Part shown: piece after piece, positions 22,669-30,611 of the stretch
Layout: every line of letters starts with the position of its first letter
Position numbering within the stretch: the first letter of the stretch is position 1
From: a virus
IMG/VR virus record: IMGVR_UViG_3300017968_001235
Coordinates: 1 to 64,000 of that record
Direction: 5' to 3' (one strand)
Length of the DNA: 64,000 bases
Program-made: the position numbers and the translations under genes
Notes under the pieces: generated by a model
Databases searched by the model: none
The model's input: only the letters and a program-made list of their open reading frames with translations
Told to the model about the DNA's origin: nothing

Positions 22669-23561
22669 TGAAGTTACGATATAGTGAAGCATTTTATAGT
22701 GTACAAGGCGAAGGACGTTTTGTTGGCGTACCTTCTGTTTTCTTGCGTACATTTGGTTGTAACTTTCGTTGTATGAACTTTGGTCTAGACAAGCACCCTA
22801 ATAGAGCAGAAAAACTAGAACAAGGTATTAAGTATAATCCAGAAGTAAAACAATTACTTGATGATGGTATTTTAGACAAGGTAAATAAGTTTGAAGATTT
22901 ACCTATTGTGCATACAGGTTGCGATACCTATGCAAGTATCTATCCAGAATTTAAGAAGTATATGAAAGACCACACAGTTGACGAAGTAGTTGACTATGTG
23001 CTAAGTCTTACTCCACAAGGTAAGTGGACGATGGATAATGGACAGGATGTTCATTTTATACTAACAGGCGGTGAACCTTTGCTAGGGTGGCAGAGGTTAT
23101 ATATGGACCTATTTAAACACCCTCGTATGGAGGATTTGAAAAATGTTACGTTTGAAACAAATACAACACAGTCTCTCAGAGATGATTTCCGAGAGTATCT
23201 CAACAACGAAAGATCATTTCATATCACTTGGTCGTGCAGTCCGAAACTTTCCGTTAGCGGAGAGCCTTGGGATACTGCTATCAAGCCTGACATTGCTAGG
23301 CAGTACTTTGATGTACCTAATAGTAGTATGTATTTCAAGTTTGTTGTGGCTACCGAAGAAGATGTGGATGAAGTTACAAAAGCAGTTGAACAATACAGAG
23401 CAGAAGGAATCGATGTTCCGGTCTATGTTATGCCGCTTGGGGGTAGGTCAGAAGAATACAGCCTCAACACAAGAGGAGTCGCAACACTGGCAATGGAGCG
23501 AGGCTGGCGCTATACACCCAGACTACACGTCGACATCTTCGGAAACGCCTGGGGAACATAA
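22668..23561 (+). CDS. queE: 7-carboxy-7-deazaguanine synthase (QueE), radical SAM
   Basis: A 297-residue QueE. It begins with SVQGEGRFVGVPS, the QueE signature, then GCNFRCMNFG (Cys31, Cys35) and later TGCDTY (Cys85). TGGEPLLGWQ is the SAM-binding GGE motif, and HVDIFGNAWGT is the QueE C-terminus. The third cluster cysteine expected at CxxxCxxC is a Phe, so Cys85 may serve instead. QueE makes carboxy-deazaguanine from carboxytetrahydropterin. It is translationally coupled to the preceding membrane gene. The protein is longer than typical bacterial QueE, with an insert of about 45 residues between Cys35 and Cys85. Confidence 0.92.
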   Translation: MKLRYSEAFYSVQGEGRFVGVPSVFLRTFGCNFRCMNFGLDKHPNRAEKLEQGIKYNPEVKQLLDDGILDKVNKFEDLPIVHTGCDTYASIYPEFKKYMKDHTVDEVVDYVLSLTPQGKWTMDNGQDVHFILTGGEPLLGWQRLYMDLFKHPRMEDLKNVTFETNTTQSLRDDFREYLNNERSFHITWSCSPKLSVSGEPWDTAIKPDIARQYFDVPNSSMYFKFVVATEEDVDEVTKAVEQYRAEGIDVPVYVMPLGGRSEEYSLNTRGVATLAMERGWRYTPRLHVDIFGNAWGT

Positions 23562-23600
23562 GCCAGAAACACTAGACGAAAAAGCAAGAAAGGCAGGACT

Positions 23601-23966
23601 ATGATGGAAAAACTAAAAAACCTTTTTAAAGGCAAAACAAAAGATAAAAAACTTACACACCGTGAAGCATTAGAAGAAGAAAAGAAATCAGCAACTAAGG
23701 CAAAAAAACCTTGGGTTGGTGTAATTGATACACAAGTTAATAACAATGATATCAAGAACGGCTTCTTCGAACTTGATTGGAATAATGAATTTATTGAGCA
23801 ACTTATTGATGCAGGATATAAAGGCGAATCGCAAGAAGAAATTGTAGACGGTTGGTTTAAAGACGTTGCTAGAAATGTACTTCAAGAAGGAGGATATGAT
23901 CCTAACAGAGGTGCAGGACACATTAAAATTGTTTCAAGAGAAGACGGTAAAAGTGAAGCATCCTAG
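23601..23966 (+). CDS. Conserved phage hypothetical protein
   Basis: A 121-residue protein. The start ATGATG at 23601-23606 leaves two possible starts. A basic N-terminal region (KNLFKGKTKDKK) is followed by Lys/Glu-rich helix and a C-terminal half with VIDTQVNNNDIKNGFFELDWN and GYDPNRG, patterns I recall from T4-like cyanophage small proteins. No function known. A further gene overlaps its end. Confidence 0.65.
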   Translation: MMEKLKNLFKGKTKDKKLTHREALEEEKKSATKAKKPWVGVIDTQVNNNDIKNGFFELDWNNEFIEQLIDAGYKGESQEEIVDGWFKDVARNVLQEGGYDPNRGAGHIKIVSREDGKSEAS

Positions 23967-24903
23967 TTTTAAAATTATAAGCGATACAGGTTCAAGAAAC
24001 GGTATAGGACATAAACATCAAAGCACCAATGTAACAGATGGTGCTAAAATTTATGCTAGAGAATGTCCTACCAAGCCAAATTGGATATCTGCAAAAAATA
24101 CAGAATTATTTGTTAAAAGAAGAAAATCTACTTTACTAATCTGTATTGGCGAAAGTTGGACTTATGGAGATAACTTTGCTCCACACGTACAAAGTGGGCA
24201 AGGCATAGATGATCCTTTTTATAGACTTAATAATTGTTTCGCAGGCTATTGTGCAAAGATGCTCGATGCTGATCTTTTGCTGTCGGCAGTTCCGGGCAAC
24301 TGTAATCAAAATATGATGCACGACCTTGATAGGTTATTAGAAGAATATAATACCAAATATGAAACAATACGTGTTATATTTCAATTAACTAGTCCAGGAA
24401 GAGATAGTTCTGAAACTTACGATTGGTACTCAAACCTTAAAGGATATGATTTTTTATTTACAAGTAAAATTCAAGTAGATCCAAAAGCATCAACAAAGGA
24501 ATGGTTTGAACTTTATGACCAAATGATGCTGGAAGAATTCGATCGAATTTTAAAATCATACGTAAATGTAGATGGGTTAATTTGGAAAAACTTTAACGAA
24601 TTTCTGGTTGACTTTTCTAGCGATTCGTTTATAATAGTAAAATGTCCATGGGTAAGACATTGTGCTATGATGCATGGTAAACAAATTGAATTACCCTGGT
24701 GTAACGAAGCAGGTTGGTGGACCCAACACTATAAGAGATTTGGTAACTTTGAATACAATACAGAAATCATGACGAAGGATCTAGATAAACTAAATGAATC
24801 AACAGATCTACTTAATAGAAGTAGCATTAACGGATTTCATCCTAAAGAAAGTTATCATATGCTTTGGGCAAGTCATTTAATATTTAACAGCACATGGGTT
24901 TAA
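23953..24903 (+). CDS. SGNH-like protein
   Basis: A 316-residue protein, probably starting at GTG 23953, which overlaps the previous stop; an ATG at 23866 would need a 101-base overlap. LLICIGESWTYGDNF (about 58-72) matches the GDS(L) block with Glu-Ser-Trp. GNCNQNMM (about 115-122) could carry the Asn of block III. The C-terminus has a DxxH-like pair (NGFHPKESYH). It resembles the other SGNH-like proteins of the window in plan but not closely in sequence. The substrate is unknown. Confidence 0.5.
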   Translation: MKHPSFKIISDTGSRNGIGHKHQSTNVTDGAKIYARECPTKPNWISAKNTELFVKRRKSTLLICIGESWTYGDNFAPHVQSGQGIDDPFYRLNNCFAGYCAKMLDADLLLSAVPGNCNQNMMHDLDRLLEEYNTKYETIRVIFQLTSPGRDSSETYDWYSNLKGYDFLFTSKIQVDPKASTKEWFELYDQMMLEEFDRILKSYVNVDGLIWKNFNEFLVDFSSDSFIIVKCPWVRHCAMMHGKQIELPWCNEAGWWTQHYKRFGNFEYNTEIMTKDLDKLNESTDLLNRSSINGFHPKESYHMLWASHLIFNSTWV

Positions 24904-24904
24904 A

Positions 24905-25891
24905 ATGAAGTATGTACTAGTAGACACAGCAAACACTTTCTTTCGTGCAAGACACGTCATTAGAGGCGATCTTGATACTAAAGTAGGTATGGCTTTTCAT
25001 ATTACATTAAACAGCATTAAAAAGGCATGGAATGACTTTGATGCTGATCATATTGTATTTTGTCTAGAAGGTCGTAGTTGGCGTAAAGATTTTTACGAGC
25101 CTTATAAACGTAATAGACAAGAATCTCGTGATGCACTTACAGAATCACAACAAGAAGAAGAAAAAGTCTTTTGGGAAACCTTTGACGAGTTTAAAGACTT
25201 TGTAACTACAAAAACAAACTGTACAGTATTACAACACCCTGAACTAGAAGCAGATGATTTAATTGCTGGTTGGATTGATTATCATCCTGATGACGAACAC
25301 GTAATTATTTCTACTGATGGTGACTTTGCACAACTTATTAGTCCCAAAGTTACACAATACAACGGTGTAAGTAATACAATTATTACACACGAAGGTTATT
25401 TTGACGACAAGAAGCGAGAGCCTATTGTTGATAAAAAGACAGGTGAACCTAAAGAAGCACCTAATCCTGAATGGCTATTATTTGAAAAATGTATGCGTGG
25501 TGATACAAGCGATAACGTGTTTAGTGCTTATCCAGGTGTACGTAAAAAAGGTACTAAGAACAAAGTAGGTATGCTTGAAGCATTTGCAGATAAGAGTACA
25601 AAAGGATACAATTGGAACAACCTAATGTTACAACGTTGGGTTGATCATGAAGGCGTTGAACATAGAGTTCTTGATGATTATAATCGTAACGTATTACTTT
25701 GTGATCTTAGGGCACAACCTGAGAACATTAAAGAAAAGATTAAGAACACTATACAAGAAAACGCACAACCAAAAACTATTCAGCAGGTTGGACTTAGATT
25801 AATGAAGTTCTGTGCTATTTACGATATGCAAAGAATTTCAGATAATGCACAACAATATGCTGAACCATTACAAGCGAGGTATCCAGTATGA
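24905..25891 (+). CDS. rnh: T4 RNase H-like 5' nuclease (FEN family)
   Basis: A 328-residue 5' nuclease. MKYVLVDTANTFFRA (Asp7) begins the PIN-like core, DADHIVFCLEG and WRKDFYEPYKRNR follow the FEN pattern, and ELEADDLIAG (about 115-124) and STDGDFAQLI (about 137-146) carry the metal-binding acids. DTSDNVFSAYPGVRKKG is the helix-3-turn region. T4 RNase H (305 residues) removes RNA primers and flaps during lagging-strand synthesis. It is complete. The start is 1 base after the previous stop, and the next gene overlaps its end by 4 bases. Confidence 0.9.
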   Translation: MKYVLVDTANTFFRARHVIRGDLDTKVGMAFHITLNSIKKAWNDFDADHIVFCLEGRSWRKDFYEPYKRNRQESRDALTESQQEEEKVFWETFDEFKDFVTTKTNCTVLQHPELEADDLIAGWIDYHPDDEHVIISTDGDFAQLISPKVTQYNGVSNTIITHEGYFDDKKREPIVDKKTGEPKEAPNPEWLLFEKCMRGDTSDNVFSAYPGVRKKGTKNKVGMLEAFADKSTKGYNWNNLMLQRWVDHEGVEHRVLDDYNRNVLLCDLRAQPENIKEKIKNTIQENAQPKTIQQVGLRLMKFCAIYDMQRISDNAQQYAEPLQARYPV

Positions 25892-26364
25892 CATCTTTAA
25901 AAGCAAACGAAATTTTAAAAAACAAGTTTTGGATTATTGAAGATAATAACGATAATAAATTAGGTACATTGTCTAAAGATGCAGACAATAGATTCATGTA
26001 CAGTTGCGATACAGGAAGTTATCTGTACGATAATAAAACACAAGTTGAAAAGAAACTAGGCGGTATTGTTTGGAATAAAACTACAATTAGTGACAGTAAC
26101 CCTGCATCAAAAGAAATCTATGGATTGCCAACTAGTACAGTACCATATAACGAAATGTATGATGTAAAACGTAAGTTTGGACTATTTACAAAAAGTAAAA
26201 AGTCTAAAAGTTTATATTGTGCAGGTTATTTTTGTATTCATTTTGAAAAGGGTTGGGTTAAGAGTTTTTGTCCTAAATTAGTAACACTTGAAAAATATGA
26301 ATATAGCGGTCCATTTAAAACAGAAATGGAAATGCGTTCGGAGTTAAGTCGTGTCAACCGTTAA
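25888..26364 (+). CDS. Hypothetical protein
   Basis: A 158-residue soluble protein with many Lys, Tyr and Asn residues. Segments such as WIIEDNNDNKLGTLSKD near the start and GYFCIHFEKGWVKSFCPKLVTL in the second half point to a mixed alpha/beta fold, the latter with two Cys nine residues apart. I recall similar proteins in pelagiphage-like genomes next to rnh, without function. It is coupled to rnh by an ATGA overlap and to the next gene by a 14-base overlap. Confidence 0.6.
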   Translation: MTSLKANEILKNKFWIIEDNNDNKLGTLSKDADNRFMYSCDTGSYLYDNKTQVEKKLGGIVWNKTTISDSNPASKEIYGLPTSTVPYNEMYDVKRKFGLFTKSKKSKSLYCAGYFCIHFEKGWVKSFCPKLVTLEKYEYSGPFKTEMEMRSELSRVNR

Positions 26365-26596
26365 ACCATTAAACACTATACCTTTACAACAGTTTATAGA
26401 TCGTGTTAAGGGTGCTGATGCAAGTAAAGCACCTGAAGTTAAATTGCCTATAGCAGATGCTAAAGCATTGGCTTTGACACTAGGATCTATAATGTCTAGA
26501 TTACATGGTGATCTAGAGAAACTAGTCTACGAAAAGAACAATACAGAAGAAGTCATTAACGTTACCGTCGACGGCGGTAGCACAGACTGGAAATAA
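26351..26596 (+). CDS. Small conserved phage protein
   Basis: An 81-residue protein with a GTG start at 26351 that overlaps the upstream gene. It has a Leu/Ala-rich helical core (DAKALALTLGSIMSRLHGDLEKLV) and a polar C-terminus ending VTVDGGSTDWK. It resembles small proteins of T4-like cyanophages near baseplate or sheath genes, but I cannot name it. The overlapping 3' ends and a possible late promoter follow. Confidence 0.55.
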   Translation: MSTVKPLNTIPLQQFIDRVKGADASKAPEVKLPIADAKALALTLGSIMSRLHGDLEKLVYEKNNTEEVINVTVDGGSTDWK

Positions 26597-26622
26597 ACTA
26601 CGCATATTACTCTCTCTTTTGG

Positions 26623-26629
26623 ATAAATA
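26623..26629 (+). promoter_or_regulatory. Candidate late promoter (ATAAATA)
   Basis: GATAAATAC at 26622-26630 is a late-type core followed by a transcription start near 26635, leaving a leader with gagagaaaag before ATG 26649. In-gene copies of the 7-mer also occur by chance in this AT-rich DNA, so the call rests on its place in an intergenic gap. Confidence 0.45.
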
Positions 26630-26648
26630 CATTAGTGAGAGAAAAGAT

Positions 26649-26939
26649 ATGAGTAGACCAAAACCAACAGTTCTTTTAGAACACGTTAATAAAAAAACAT
26701 ACAGGACTGAGCAAGTGCTTCAGGCTGAAGCCATTTGGGCTGTGTTTTATCAGAACAAACCATTCAATTTAAAGTCAGCAAATATGCTAACTAACTATCC
26801 CGGACCAAAATATAAGAAAGTGTCTTTTTCGAATCCAGGACACGCACACAACCTAGCAAAGAAATTAAACGATATGTTTAATTGCAGTGATTTTGATGTA
26901 GTCAAACTCACCCAAGGCGAAATAGTAAAAGAAGATTAA
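26649..26939 (+). CDS. Small conserved phage protein
   Basis: A 96-residue protein. I chose ATG 26649 since a late-type promoter would start transcription after the upstream TTG at 26619. It contains PTVLLEHVNKKTYRTEQVL and later YKKVSFSNPGHAHNLAKKLN, a pattern I recall from T4-like cyanophages. It is mostly helical, with a basic middle. Function unknown. The next gene starts 1 base after its stop. Confidence 0.6.
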   Translation: MSRPKPTVLLEHVNKKTYRTEQVLQAEAIWAVFYQNKPFNLKSANMLTNYPGPKYKKVSFSNPGHAHNLAKKLNDMFNCSDFDVVKLTQGEIVKED

Positions 26940-26940
26940 A

Positions 26941-27336
26941 ATGAACTGGAAAGAAACCTATACAAAGGTATTCTTAAAACAAGCCGGTATTAGTATTAAC
27001 GAAAGTACTATGAAAGAGTATATGCCGCTTTGGTGGCAAAATACTAGAGAAAAGACTTCGGGTGGATTACGTCTTACAGACGAAGGTATGATGTTTTTGA
27101 TGGAAACATTAGAACTAGCAACATACGAAATTCCATTTCCGCCCGATTTTAGAATGACTACCCAAGTTGTAATATTCTTAGATAAATTTATTGACTGTCC
27201 TTACTATATTACAAACAAAAGTATTACAGTTACAAGTGAAAAAAAGAGCATGGAATTGCACCTTTTTAGCGGAGATGTACGCAAGTACGGATTGGCAAAA
27301 GCACTCAAAAGAACAGAAGAACACGAAGATTCTTAA
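26941..27336 (+). CDS. Conserved T4-like phage protein
   Basis: A 131-residue protein with a feature pattern (MPLWWQNTREKTSGGLRLTDEG, then YITNKSITVTSEKKSMELHLFSGDVRKYG) that I recognise from T4-like cyanophages, where it has no known function. It is soluble and lacks a metal-binding motif. The C-terminal helix is basic. It ends 124 bases before the MoxR gene, in whose upstream gap a promoter is found. Confidence 0.65.
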   Translation: MNWKETYTKVFLKQAGISINESTMKEYMPLWWQNTREKTSGGLRLTDEGMMFLMETLELATYEIPFPPDFRMTTQVVIFLDKFIDCPYYITNKSITVTSEKKSMELHLFSGDVRKYGLAKALKRTEEHEDS

Positions 27337-27375
27337 TAAAAACCAAAAATATTTCCAAAATAATTAAAAAAAGAC

Positions 27376-27403
27376 TTGACTTTTATCCTAGTGATGCTAT
27401 ACT
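27376..27403 (+). promoter_or_regulatory. Sigma-70-type promoter for moxR
   Basis: TTGACT (27376-27381), 16-base spacer, TATACT (27398-27403), in a 90-base intergenic gap. One base off consensus in each element. The predicted leader leads to gaggag before ATG 27460. Confidence 0.65.
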
Positions 27404-27459
27404 ATATACATAGTTAGAAATTAACTATGGCACTGAAACAAAGATACGAGGAGTACAAA

Positions 27460-28548
27460 ATGGAAAACATTGCAATCCGTCAAGTTGGTCCTAATGCGGC
27501 TAAGAAAGCAATCGTTAGGGCAATGAGTAAAAAGCGTCCCATATTTATTTGGGGTGCACCAGGTATTGGTAAATCCGATATCGTTGAACAAATTACAGAC
27601 AGTTTTGAAAACTCTCTGCTAATTGATATTCGTTTGTCATTATGGGAACCTACAGATATTAAAGGTATGCCATATTATTCGGCAAATGATAACACTATGA
27701 AATGGGCACCGCCTGTAGAACTTCCAGACGAAAAGATGGCTAAGAAATATAAGACCATCGTTTTGTTTATGGACGAAATGAATTCAGCCGCGCCGGCAGT
27801 ACAGGCCGCGGCATATCAATTGGTACTTAACCGTAGGGTTGGTACTTACAAACTGCCAGACAATGTTCTTATTGTCGCCGCTGGTAACCGTGAAGCAGAC
27901 AAAGGTGTCACTTACCGTATGCCGGCTCCATTGGCTAACCGTTTTGTACACTTGGAAATGAAAGTGGACTTTGATGATTGGTTTGCTTGGGCAGTTGATA
28001 ACAAGATCCACAACGATGTTGTTGGTTTCTTAACTTTTAGTAAAAAGGACTTGTATGACTTTGATCCTAAATCTCCGTCACGTTCTTTTGCTACACCGCG
28101 TTCTTGGTCATTTGTATCCGAATTACTTGAGGATGATGATGACGAGAATACCACTACCGATTTGGTTAGTGGTGCAGTCGGCGAAGGTTTGGCTGTTAAG
28201 TTTATGGCACACCGTAAGGTTGCCGCAAACTTGCCTAACCCAACTGATGTACTTGCTGGTAAGGCTAAAACACTTGATACTAAAGAAATCAGTGCCATGT
28301 ATTCCTTAACAGTATCTTTGTGTTATGAACTTAAAGAAGCGTCTGACAAAGGCGATAAGAAGTTTGACGATAAAGTAAATAACTTCTTACGTTTTGCAAT
28401 GGATAACTTCGATACTGAATTGGTTGTAATGGGTATTAAACTTGCCCTCACTCAATACCAATTGCCAATCGATCCAGACGAAGTTGAATGCTTTGACGAG
28501 TTTCATGACAAGTTTGGCAAGTATATTAAGGCCGCACAGGCTTCATAA
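27460..28548 (+). CDS. MoxR-type AAA+ ATPase
   Basis: A 362-residue AAA+ protein. FIWGAPGIGKSDIV (about 29-42) is Walker A, VLFMDEMNSA (about 104-113) Walker B, and VIVAAGN-like ILIVAAGNREAD (about 138-149) sensor 1. MoxR proteins usually act with VWA-domain partners to insert metals or remodel proteins, and a VWA protein gene follows at 28675. ATG 27460 is preferred over ATG 27427 since gaggag lies just before it. A strong terminator follows. Role in the phage cycle unknown. Confidence 0.85.
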   Translation: MENIAIRQVGPNAAKKAIVRAMSKKRPIFIWGAPGIGKSDIVEQITDSFENSLLIDIRLSLWEPTDIKGMPYYSANDNTMKWAPPVELPDEKMAKKYKTIVLFMDEMNSAAPAVQAAAYQLVLNRRVGTYKLPDNVLIVAAGNREADKGVTYRMPAPLANRFVHLEMKVDFDDWFAWAVDNKIHNDVVGFLTFSKKDLYDFDPKSPSRSFATPRSWSFVSELLEDDDDENTTTDLVSGAVGEGLAVKFMAHRKVAANLPNPTDVLAGKAKTLDTKEISAMYSLTVSLCYELKEASDKGDKKFDDKVNNFLRFAMDNFDTELVVMGIKLALTQYQLPIDPDEVECFDEFHDKFGKYIKAAQAS

Positions 28549-28557
28549 TTGGAGCAT

Positions 28558-28595
28558 TTGGGGGAGAGTTTTTGGATTCTCCCCCAATTCTTTGG
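28558..28595 (+). terminator. Rho-independent terminator after moxR
   Basis: TTGGGGGAGA (28558-28567) and TCTCCCCCAA (28578-28587) form a perfect 10 bp GC-rich stem with a 10-base loop, followed by a short T-rich tail. It lies 9 bases after the moxR stop, and the next consensus promoter starts directly after it. Confidence 0.85.
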
Positions 28596-28624
28596 TTGAC
28601 ATTTACCGTTAAATATACTATAAT
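28596..28624 (+). promoter_or_regulatory. Sigma-70-type promoter for the VWA gene
   Basis: TTGACA (28596-28601), 17 bases, TATAAT (28619-28624), both perfect. Directly after the moxR terminator, so the two partner genes are separately transcribed. Confidence 0.85.
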
Positions 28625-28674
28625 AATTACTATAATAGTAATTTGATAGTAAAATAATAAGGCACAAGGAGAAC

Positions 28675-29952
28675 ATGGCAATGAGTGTAGCAACAACAGA
28701 AACTGTAGAAACACCAGAAATTGAAATTACTGACGAACTTCGTGCAGAGGTTCAAGACAGAATTATTGTAGCAAGAGTAGGTTTGCTACTTCGCCATCCG
28801 TTTTTTGGTAATATGGCTACACGTCTTGTATTACAAGAAGCAAATGAATGGTGTCCAACTGCCGCAACAGACGGTCGTAACTTATATTATAATGTTGCGT
28901 TCTTTTCTCAAATGTCAAATAAAGAAATTGAATTCGTTATTGCACACGAAATTTTGCATTGTGTATTTGACCATATGACACGTAGAGAAGACCGTGATCC
29001 GCAAATACATAACATTGCCGCAGACTATATTGTAAACAATACTCTTGTTAGAGATCGTATTGGCGAAAAGCCTAAAGACATTCCAATTTTCCAAGACTTT
29101 AAATATGAAGGTTGGACTTCAGAAGCAGTATATGATGATATCTTTGAAAAGTATGATCAAGAACAACTTGAGCAACTAGGTAAACTTCTTGACGAACACG
29201 TTGATTGGGATAAAGATAATCAAGGTAGTGGTCAATCTAAAAGTAAAGATGGCAAAGACGGTAAAGGCAAGGCGCCGTCTTACAGTAAAGAAGAATTACG
29301 TAAAATCCGTGACGAAATTAAAGAGAATATGATTAGTGCGGCACAGGCGGCTGGTGCTGGTAATATTCCTAAAGAAGTAGAACGTATTATTAAAGAACTT
29401 ACAGAACCTAAAATGAACTGGCGTGAATTGTTACGTCAGCAAATTCAATCTACTATTAAAAATGATTTTACATTCCAACGTCCTTCACGTAAGGCCTGGC
29501 ACACTAATGCAATTTTACCAGGTATGAACTTCGACGAAACAATTGATATTTGTGTTGCAGTAGATATGTCAGGGTCAATTGGTAATGATCAGGCAAAAGA
29601 TTTCCTAAGTGAAATACAAGGTATTATGGCAGAGTATCAAGACTACAATATTAAAGTATGGTGTTTTGATACTGATGTATATAACGAACAAGACTTCCGT
29701 GCTGACAGTGGTGAAAGTTTAGACGACTACCAAGTTGTTGGCGGTGGCGGTACAGACTTTATGGCTAACTGGAAATACATGAAAGAACACGATATTCAAC
29801 CGAAGCGTTTCATTATGTTTACAGATGGTTATCCATGGGATTCATGGGGTGATGAAGATTACTGTGATACAGTATTTGTTATTCATTCACATCATGACAA
29901 AAACTTGCAGGCACCATTCGGGTTAACTGCTCACTATGAAAAGGCGGCATGA
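28675..29952 (+). CDS. Metallopeptidase-like and VWA-like domain protein
   Basis: A 425-residue protein with two parts. Residues 91-100 (HEILHCVFDH) give the HExxH zinc motif of the DUF2201 metallopeptidase-like domain. After a Gly/Ser/Lys-rich linker (about 183-205) a VWA-type domain begins near residue 290, with VDMSGSI as the metal-ion-dependent adhesion site. The usual partner is a MoxR ATPase, and one is encoded just upstream. Proteolysis is possible, but many HExxH domains are inactive. It has a good ribosome binding site (aaggag). Phage function unknown. Confidence 0.85.
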   Translation: MAMSVATTETVETPEIEITDELRAEVQDRIIVARVGLLLRHPFFGNMATRLVLQEANEWCPTAATDGRNLYYNVAFFSQMSNKEIEFVIAHEILHCVFDHMTRREDRDPQIHNIAADYIVNNTLVRDRIGEKPKDIPIFQDFKYEGWTSEAVYDDIFEKYDQEQLEQLGKLLDEHVDWDKDNQGSGQSKSKDGKDGKGKAPSYSKEELRKIRDEIKENMISAAQAAGAGNIPKEVERIIKELTEPKMNWRELLRQQIQSTIKNDFTFQRPSRKAWHTNAILPGMNFDETIDICVAVDMSGSIGNDQAKDFLSEIQGIMAEYQDYNIKVWCFDTDVYNEQDFRADSGESLDDYQVVGGGGTDFMANWKYMKEHDIQPKRFIMFTDGYPWDSWGDEDYCDTVFVIHSHHDKNLQAPFGLTAHYEKAA

Positions 29953-30224
29953 CAGTTTTGAAAAACGGACAACCGAATGCCTTAGACTTCTTTGGCATTA
30001 GAGAGTTAAGAACTTTTCCAAAACATTTTGACTTTGTTACAGTTGAAATGCGTTATAACCTTGAAGACTCTATAAGAAAATGGATAAAGCATAATCTTAA
30101 AGGTCGTTTTTATATTGGCAGATCGTTGAATGACGACTTTAATCCAATACTCAAAATTGGTTTTGAAAGCCACAAAGAACTATCTTATTTCATGTTGGCT
30201 TGTCCACATTTGAAGTATGCATAA
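29949..30224 (+). CDS. Hypothetical protein
   Basis: A 91-residue protein coupled to the VWA gene by an ATGA overlap. It has a basic central region (RKWIKHNLKGRFYIGR) and aromatic, hydrophobic ends but no membrane segment. No family recognised. Because translation is coupled, it may be an accessory of the MoxR-VWA pair. Confidence 0.55.
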   Translation: MTVLKNGQPNALDFFGIRELRTFPKHFDFVTVEMRYNLEDSIRKWIKHNLKGRFYIGRSLNDDFNPILKIGFESHKELSYFMLACPHLKYA

Positions 30225-30226
30225 GT

Positions 30227-30279
30227 ACATAGCAGTAAATAATTAAGTGCTATGTTAATTAGTACAAATGATATCATTT
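30227..30279 (+). other. Hairpin and palindrome in intergenic gap
   Basis: ACATAGCA (30227-30234) and TGCTATGT (30248-30255) form a perfect 8 bp hairpin with a 13-base loop. A 14-base palindrome AAATGATATCATTT follows at 30266-30279. No T-run follows the hairpin, so a terminator is not clear; an RNA structure or operator is possible. The gap also carries the ribosome binding site (aaggag) of the next gene. Confidence 0.5.
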
Positions 30280-30293
30280 AAAAGGAGACATTA

Positions 30294-30611
30294 ATGTCAG
30301 AAGAAAACAAAACACCACAAGCGGCAACTCCGCCACAAGGTCAAGTTAGTGCAGAACTAACTGTACAAGACTTGAGTGTTTTAAAAACTATCATTGAGGT
30401 TGCACAATCTCGTGGTGCTTTTAAAGCAAACGAACTAGAAGCAGTAGGCAAAACTTTCAACAAGTTAGAAACATTTTTAACTACTGTATCAAACCAACAA
30501 GTTGGTGAACAAGCAAAAGCACCAGCAACGCCAGCGGCGGCTCCAAAGACTGAAGTAAAAGATACTCCAGTATCATCAGAAGACGCGGCGGCGGCACTAG
30601 GAGCATCATAA
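30294..30611 (+). CDS. Small Ala/Thr/Gln-rich phage protein
   Basis: A 105-residue protein. The first helix-rich part (LTVQDLSVLKTIIEVAQSRG) is followed by an Ala/Pro-rich flexible C-terminus. I recall a family with this SRGAFKANELEAVGK segment in T4-like cyanophages; no function is known. The stop overlaps the next start by one base, so it is coupled to 30611. Confidence 0.65.
   Translation: MSEENKTPQAATPPQGQVSAELTVQDLSVLKTIIEVAQSRGAFKANELEAVGKTFNKLETFLTTVSNQQVGEQAKAPATPAAAPKTEVKDTPVSSEDAAAALGAS

Noticed and set aside
23143-23604. Open frame overlapping queE, with a tail KPETLDEKARKAGL after the queE stop
   Set aside because: The upstream part is a shadow of queE, no start codon serves the tail, and the tail is just the 40-base gap before the next gene.
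24608-24635. TTGACT-16-TATAAT inside the SGNH-like gene at 23953
   Set aside because: It is within coding sequence, with one mismatch, and nothing besides base composition supports it; chance seems likely.
26608-26643. TCTCTC and GAGAGA inverted repeat before the gene at 26649
   Set aside because: Only 6 bp with a long loop; weak and no T-run follows, so not a terminator.
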